Shown here in pieces: positions 58,122 to 64,000 of a stretch of 64,000 nucleotides of DNA (positions are counted from its first letter, which is position 1; each line of letters begins with the position of its first letter). The position numbers and the translations under genes were made by a program. The DNA comes from Tubulanus polymorphus (lineage: Eukaryota > Nemertea > Palaeonemertea > Tubulaniformes > Tubulanidae), in the NCBI RefSeq assembly GCF_964204645.1, contig NC_134028.1, positions 10,641,001 through 10,705,000 on the forward strand, read 5' to 3'. The notes beneath the pieces were generated by a model that worked only from the letters and a program-made list of their open reading frames with translations, made no database searches and was not told the DNA's origin.

Positions 58122-58932
58122 AAACTCAGCGATAAGTACAAGGGTTCTTACACAGTAGTACGATTGGGTCTAAATGACACATATTTCCTTCGGTCAGTAA
58201 ATAACAAAATCTTAATGTCTGCGACCAATGCTACTTGTATGATTCCTTATGTTCGAAGAAAAGAGGATGATACAATCGATCAGGCGCCTGTACCACAATC
58301 GCAGCCAAGCTCATTAGACGAAAGTTCGCCACAACAATCTAATCGTGACATCCAAGGTTCCCCACAACCAATGGCCAGTGATACAAATCGTCCCCGTCTT
58401 CCAGACAAGGATATCGCTAACAGAACACGTACCACTAAGGTGGAACTGACATCAAAGGGTCCTCAAGATGCTTCGGGTAGCAAAGATTCAGTTGCATACT
58501 GCAATATGCCAACAAAGAAAGTTGACCAAAATACTTTCAAATTACAACAATCACGCTACATTTCTGCAAAAATCCGGTGTGATTACTAGTATGGCTAAAG
58601 GCAACCCCAGAGCGCATACTTCTGAGAGCTGGGGTTTTGCCCGAACGTCCGATGATCCGATGCTCTATCCGGTTGAAAGGATTTTGAAAGTGAAATATAA
58701 TGGCGTGAACGGCATGTATGCAATACAGAGAAATGACAGCCAATGGGGGAATTTGTGGAGAAATTAATTAATTTCTAAAAGAAACGTCGATTAATCGCTC
58801 AAATCATAGGCCTACATAAAATTGGATTATTTCGAAAGGTAGTTAGTTACCTAATCGTCGGTGGTAAGCCTTTTATAATCGGATGGGCTTATACCAACGT
58901 TAGGGATGAAATTGGCCAAAACAAGGTTGAAA

Positions 58933-60501
58933 CTAGGGGTCCAGGGACACCATGCCCACTTGGGAAGTGGTTTCAGATGCTCAACAATCTAACAATTTCA
59001 ATGTTCAATGCCCCATCCAATGACCTTGAAACTCATAGAACATGTCAGCAGCTACTATTTTGTAATCAATTGTGGTAACAGAATATGCTTAGTTACCAAT
59101 ATGATATGGAAATACTAAGTTATTCTACTATTCAATGCCCCCTGGTGACCATATGCAAAGCCCAATGACCTTGAAACTCATCAAAATTATGTCATGAGCA
59201 TGTCATGAGCTACAACTTTGCAATCGATCACGCTAACAAAATGCGCCTAGGTACCTATACTAGGGGGTCCAGGGACACGATGCCCACTTGGGAAGTGGTT
59301 TCAAATGCTTATCAATCCAATTTCAATATTCAACGCACCCTGGTGACCATGTACAAAACCAATGACCTTGAAACTCACCACAATCATAGAACATGTCAGC
59401 AGCTGCGATTTTGTAATTGACTGTGATAACAAAATATGCCTTGTTACCAATCGAATATGGAAATACTTAGTTATTCTACTATTCAACGCCCCTGGTGACC
59501 ATATTCAAAACCCAATGTCCTTGAAACTCACCACAATCATTGAACATGTCATGAGCTACAACTTTGCAATTGTTCATGGAAACAAAATATGCCTAGGTAG
59601 GTCTACCAATATACTAAGGAAATACCAAGTTATTCTACTATTCAGCGCCCCCTAGTGACCATATAGAATAACTAATGTCCTTGAAACTCACCACAATCAT
59701 AGACGATGAGCTACAACTTTGCAATTGATTGTGGTAACAAAATATGCATTGGTACAAATATAATATAGATATACTAAGATATTGTATTATTCAATGCCCC
59801 CTGGTGGCCATATACAAAAACCAATGACCTTGAGACTCACCACAATCATAGAACACGTTATAACCTACAACTTTTTAATTCATTGTGGTAACAAAACATG
59901 CTAAGGTATCAATATAATGTCTAAAAACTTTTTCCCACCTACGAATGAGTACTGATGACACCAAGATGGCCATCAATTGCGTCATAATTGGCTGATCAAA
60001 AATACCTGTCCCAAAAAACATCGCATTTCCAAAGAATACCAATCAGCAATTGCAATGAGAAATGGCAAACCAGTAGGAAGCTACAGGATTCAGAATTGGG
60101 GCCAAAATTGACATTTTTGGGCACTTAAAAGGTCATAGGACAGCCATCTTGAGTCCGATCGACCCAATTTTTGTTATGCTCATGGGGCTTGGGGGGATTC
60201 AAATAGGCCTATATACGAAAGATCAAGGTAATTGATCAAAGCGTCTTCAAAATTTCCCTCAAGAAGTTCAAAAACGTGTAAAAAGTGCTAATTTTGGATA
60301 GTCGGCCATCTTGATTCTGACAGGGCCAGTTTTTGGGCTGAAGATGCGTCTAGGGTAGATACATGTGTAACCCAAATATCAAGACATTTCATTGAAGCGC
60401 CCTTCAAAACTTCCCAAAATCACTGGATTCCGTCTACGGACGAATGATGGACGAAAAGTGAACGCAATAGCCCGCTGGGACTAAAGTCCCAAGTGGGCTA
60501 A
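58933..60501 (+). mobile_element. Helentron-like (family B) copy with two heads
   Basis: 5' ends CTAGGGGTCCAGGGACACC at 58933 and a second CTAGGGGGTCCAGGGACACG at 59260, followed by a shared array of 155-bp units and one 3' end (hairpin and CTAA at 60498-60501). A head-to-tail partial duplication of this kind is expected from rolling-circle transposition or from insertion next to an older copy. Confidence 0.7.
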
Positions 60502-60534
60502 AAATAAAATTTCTATTCATTTCAGTCCACAATT

Positions 60535-60690
60535 AATGGCTTATTTCAGAAACTAACGCAGATACCTTTCGAAATAATTCAATTTTATGTATGTTTCGAG
60601 CGATTAATCAACATTATTTTGAGAAATAAATTAATTTCACCGCAAATTCCGCCATAGACCGCCATTTCTCTGTATTGCATACATGTGGCA
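60535..60690 (-). repeat. Inverted copy of 58711-58850
   Basis: The minus strand reads 'gcatgtatgcaatacagaga', 'gaaattaatttatttct', 'gattaatcgctc' and 'ttatttcgaaaggta', matching the plus strand at 58711-58850 in the same order. The pair encloses the family B element at 58933-60501. Confidence 0.7.
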
Positions 60691-60899
60691 TGATAGACTA
60701 GGTGACCTACAAGGATTTATATAAAACTTCCAAAACAAAACGACAATTTTTATTTTTGATGGTTTTTCAATATATATTTCAAATCTCTGTGTTTTCCATC
60801 AAATAAGTAATTAAATAATAAATTCTGGTTGAAGAAAAATATGAATTAGTGTTGATTTCTTAATTTTTTCAATTTCGTTTCGTTAGTTAGTGTCGTTGT

Positions 60900-62570
60900 C
60901 CTGGCCTCAGTCCTCAGTCCACAGGTACCAACACTCTCCACAAGTTTTCAAAATGGCGGCCGTTGTCTCGGAAATTTACTCTCACTTTACGGCCGATTTG
61001 CACATGGATTAAGATCGTCAACAAACAACGAATCTGTAGTGTGTTGAATACAACAAAAATTAGACGGATAGGCCTATCGTAAGAGACAATGAAATGCCAG
61101 GTAAATTACTCGTCAGTCAAATTGGCTGACGAAGATTTCATTGAAAAATGACCTTCCCATTCCTGACTGTGGTTTGTGAAAATATCCGATCGTGAAACTA
61201 AACCACAGACAGGTTACTGACTAATTAAGCCATCTTAGGCCTAAACCACTGAAAGTTTCAAAACCGAGTGATCCATAAACGGCTGATTCTGCCGTTATTG
61301 GCGGAAAACGCCGAAATTGGTAGAATAAGCCATTTTTGGAAAGTGTTCCTGACTGAATATATAATCCCTGAATGTTCTTTTATTTTTTCCTTACGCTAAT
61401 TCTTATCACTCAGGAATAACTTGAAATGCAATGGAGTTGAGGTAAATCATCAAAATCAAAGAGTGTGTATAACGGTGAAAACTTGCAACTTTTCTCATTA
61501 GCTAAAAACGTAAATTTACATACAGTACATAAATTTACGTAGTAGAGATACGGGTAAAAGTGCAGATCTGCACCTCTCCGCGTAAACGGTTCAATCAATT
61601 ATAGGCTATTAAATATCATTGTTTCAGATTCAAAATGTCATCAGCAATTCGGTACATTTCCATTGGTTAATTTTAATATATCTTCAGTAGAAAGATTTTA
61701 GCCTGGATTCTGTCATTCTGCAGATGGTCAATCACGAGAGGTGCGGATCTGCACTTTCACCGAGATACATAAATCTACGTTAGGTATGTTCATGTCCGCG
61801 TGGGGCGCCACTATCGATTGTGACGACCATTATTGATTAGGAAAAGTGTGATGCGCGTTTTTACTACGCGTTTTGACATCGCGTAGTAAAATCATTCATA
61901 AAACCTGTCTATCAATGCAAATGAGCTAAAATCTTTTGGAATCAACCAATAAGATCGATCTTTTTCACTTGGGGGTTGGTTTAGTGTATAAATCCGCATT
62001 TTAGTCGAAGAAAATAGAAATCGAAATATACCCTTTTTCAAGAGCAAAATTCGTCAGCTTAGGACCCGGAATAAGCGACTAATCATCAGGAATCGGAATT
62101 TTTAGGATCTTAAAATTCAAATACTGAAGACCGCATGATTTTATTTCGTGTCGGGGCTGAGCGATCGCTGCCGGAAAAGTCGGTCTAAGTTTTGCGTTGA
62201 AGCGAGCGATACAAAATGGCGGCCGGCACTTGTTTTTGAATGATGACGCGCCGCGCTGCTCATGATGAGATCAATATTCAACAATTATTCATCGGTCTAG
62301 CGGTGAATTATTGTATTTATTTTCCGATTCATAATTATTCATCACTATATTTCAGAATATTAGGACAGATTTAGCGAAATGATCGACAAAAAAATTTTTT
62401 TTTTTGCGCGCGGATCGCCACTACGCTCCCGTCGGCGAAGGGGCTGTTGAAAGAGGGAGGCGTCTAATGGGATGAATTGAGGCTTGTGACGGGCAAAAAA
62501 AGAGGCGCGTGATGGGACAATGAGGCTCCCGAGGGGATTTTCCAAAAGCAGCAAAATTGAAATATATATA
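60900..62570. promoter_or_regulatory. Possible promoter regions upstream of XPO6
   Basis: AAAATGGCGGCCG at 60951-60963 and 62216-62226 are YY1-type start-site motifs in plus orientation, in locally GC- and CpG-richer DNA (for example 61795-61880 and 62150-62540). They lie beyond the first recognised XPO6 exon, so they could mark the start of XPO6 or of a divergent neighbour. No exon with a supported frame was found. Confidence 0.3.
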
Positions 62571-62574
62571 AAAA

Positions 62575-64000
62575 ATTGTTGAAATTTAGCTCAAAACAAA
62601 ACAAATGGATTATTATTTGGTTATTATTAGTAGTATTATTACTATTGCTTGGTTAATCTTTCTAAACTGATTGATTTTATTATGATATCATGAATATATT
62701 TCAAATATCAGCGTTTTGAGCTAGGCCAAGCCTAATTTTCTGCTTTTCTTAACTAAAATTCATTTAGCAAATAATATATAAAATTGGTATATTTAAATCA
62801 ATTTGCAATATGAGCCTATGGCTATAGACCTAACTGACTGGCCTTGATAATCATGTTTATTCATTTCAAAAATTATGTAGTGAAAAAAATAATTTCATCT
62901 GAAATCATATCAATATTTCTCAATATTTCACATTTTTTCTTGCCGTTACCATGGAAACCTAATAATAATAATCTATATAATAATAGATATTCCTAGATAA
63001 ACTTAGGGCAAACATAAACTATTGATAACTAGTTATTCTATCCCCTTTCTACATCATAACTTTTGATCTAACATCGATATTTTCATTATTTTACCATTTT
63101 TCGGCTGGTTTCCATGGAAACCATAGGCATTTGGAATCAGATAAAAATTTTGGGTCTTTCAACTGTCACCTGAAAGTGCTATGAGTGCATTGCTCTTTAA
63201 ATTTCTAGTCTATCTCTTTTAGTTTAAGAGATATTGAAGTTTGTTTACATGTAATATTGCCTTCTTAGATCACAGTTTTTGTGTATTGAAACATGAAGAC
63301 ACTTTTCGCTCAAATTTTCATATGAGTCATTCTGCAGAATTTCCAGAACCTGCCCTAAGAGGCCACATGGCTTCTCAGGGCAGGAACCTGCCCTGAGAGG
63401 CCAGTCGTTTGAATCAATAGAAAATGAAAACCCATTCAACAGAGAGCTGAAATGGTGGCAAGGTGATCGGGATATTCGAGATTCAAACTAAAGTTTTCGA
63501 TCATACAATAGAAGACTACGCTGTATTCTATAGAAATAAATTAAGAAATACAAATGCTTTTAATCATATTAAGCTAAAACAGTTAAAAAGTCAAGACGAT
63601 AGGGAAACGAAAGTTACAACTAAAATCAAAATATGAATTTTTGTTGAAATATATAAGAAAATAGAATTAGAATTGGTATTTTTCAGAAAAAAATTAAAAA
63701 ATACTAATATTTTTCATAGAAATAAAGAAATGAAAAAAACTTTTTTCTGTGGGAACATTTCTTATCAAAACATCATCAAAAATTTCATCTATAACTTAAT
63801 GAAGAAGAAAAATCACAATTATTCTCAGGAATAGTATTTTGCTGCTATGTTAGGTAATTAATGATAACGATGATACAAGTTTTTGTAACAATTAAATTAT
63901 ATGATTCCAAGCGGCGCTGTTTTTATTTGTAATCTATAATTTACAATTAACGTGCTATGTTTCTTCGACCAATTTCTTTGCACTTCACTTTCTTGTGTTA
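62575..64000. other. AT-rich, no gene seen
   Basis: Long AT-rich stretch with only short unsupported frames. The single notable item is a 26-bp palindrome at 63373-63398. Confidence 0.4.
63373..63398. repeat. 26-bp near-perfect palindrome
   Basis: TCTCAGGGCAGG (63373-63384) and its exact reverse complement (63387-63398) are separated by AA. A third partial copy, CCTGCCCTAAGAGGCC, lies just upstream at about 63349-63364. Confidence 0.7.

Larger units (their letters stand above)
55196..58764 (+). pseudogene. Ty3/gypsy-like integrase relic split by three insertions
   Basis: 55340-55575 encodes the zinc-binding part (IKKTHDMTHTKYWWKTMYKD, ESCTTCIQAK); the second His position reads Tyr (AGYKG) and a frameshift follows. 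The core resumes near 56140 with LLVVDSYSRWIERFPL, LISDRGRSFLN (second Asp) and TVERQNRTLAQIL (Glu). The segment that should hold the first catalytic Asp carries a short deletion and frame change, and a stop precedes the KRHATSGYYPQTN segment. KFKVGDEVWVT then leads into a 546-bp MITE and a repeat A copy. The C-terminal part continues at 58122 (SDKYKG-like, GLNDTYFLRSVNNKIL). The last piece, YPVERILKVKYNGVNGMYAI, is weakly chromodomain-like. Non-functional. Confidence 0.75.

Noticed and set aside
60640-60690. Minus-strand ATGGCG followed by GTCTAT as XPO6 first exon
   Set aside because: Phase would fit, but the donor is weak and the sequence belongs to a repeated inverted pair with 58711-58850.
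60955-61015. Plus-strand MAAVVSEIYSHF frame as a gene start
   Set aside because: It stops after 19 codons and no convincing donor lies within it; kept only as a promoter-type motif.

Overview
The window is nuclear DNA from an animal, most likely a marine invertebrate. It is AT-rich, with short GT-AG exons scattered through long introns that are packed with transposable elements, including DIRS-type retrotransposons, Kolobok, hAT, piggyBac-like, Harbinger-like and mariner-like DNA transposons, and minisatellite-bearing Helentron/'pearl'-like repeats. Pearl-like elements are best known from bivalves and other lophotrochozoans, so a mollusc or brachiopod-like host is a reasonable inference, but the sequence does not fix the species.

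One host gene organises the window. Exportin-6 (XPO6) lies on the minus strand, with 18 coding exons between 55118 and 744. They join in phase throughout (3,000 bp, 1,000 codons) and cover the protein from just after the start methionine to roughly 150 residues before the end. The first coding exon was not found, and the last exons lie left of position 1. Nearly everything else between 900 and 55000 is XPO6 intron. The largest introns are 27994-45875 and 8474-20264.

The most interesting object is a complete-looking Kolobok transposon at 11340-18176, with TTAA target duplications and matching termini, sitting inside an older dispersed repeat. It carries two convergent spliced genes. On the plus strand is an uninterrupted 12-exon THAP-domain transposase (871 aa). 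On the minus strand is a 3-exon gene for the cysteine-rich cytoplasmic C-terminal ('ballast') domain known from the P2X7 receptor, with one in-frame stop at codon 25. Both ends carry a TGACGTCA site and an 11-bp subterminal repeat at nearly mirror-image distances.

The 18-kb XPO6 intron at 28-46 kb is a nest of insertions: a decayed hAT element with a 5-bp target duplication (30295-34165), a mariner-like MITE, a decayed DIRS retrotransposon (about 35342-40300) carrying a hAT-type MITE and a 323-bp tandem duplication, and a 2.1-kb DNA element (41912-44021) with 7-bp target duplication and an intact three-exon gene of unknown family, followed by a piggyBac-like relic. Several sit in copies of one roughly 0.8-kb repeat (called A here), so uninterrupted copies of A serve as empty sites.

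From 46 to 60 kb there are repeated Helentron-like copies (family B) with internal arrays of about 155 bp, the N-terminal XPO6 exons, and a Ty3/gypsy-like integrase relic (55.2-58.8 kb) split by three insertions. The last 3.5 kb is gene-poor, with promoter-like GC-rich patches near 60.9 and 62.2 kb.
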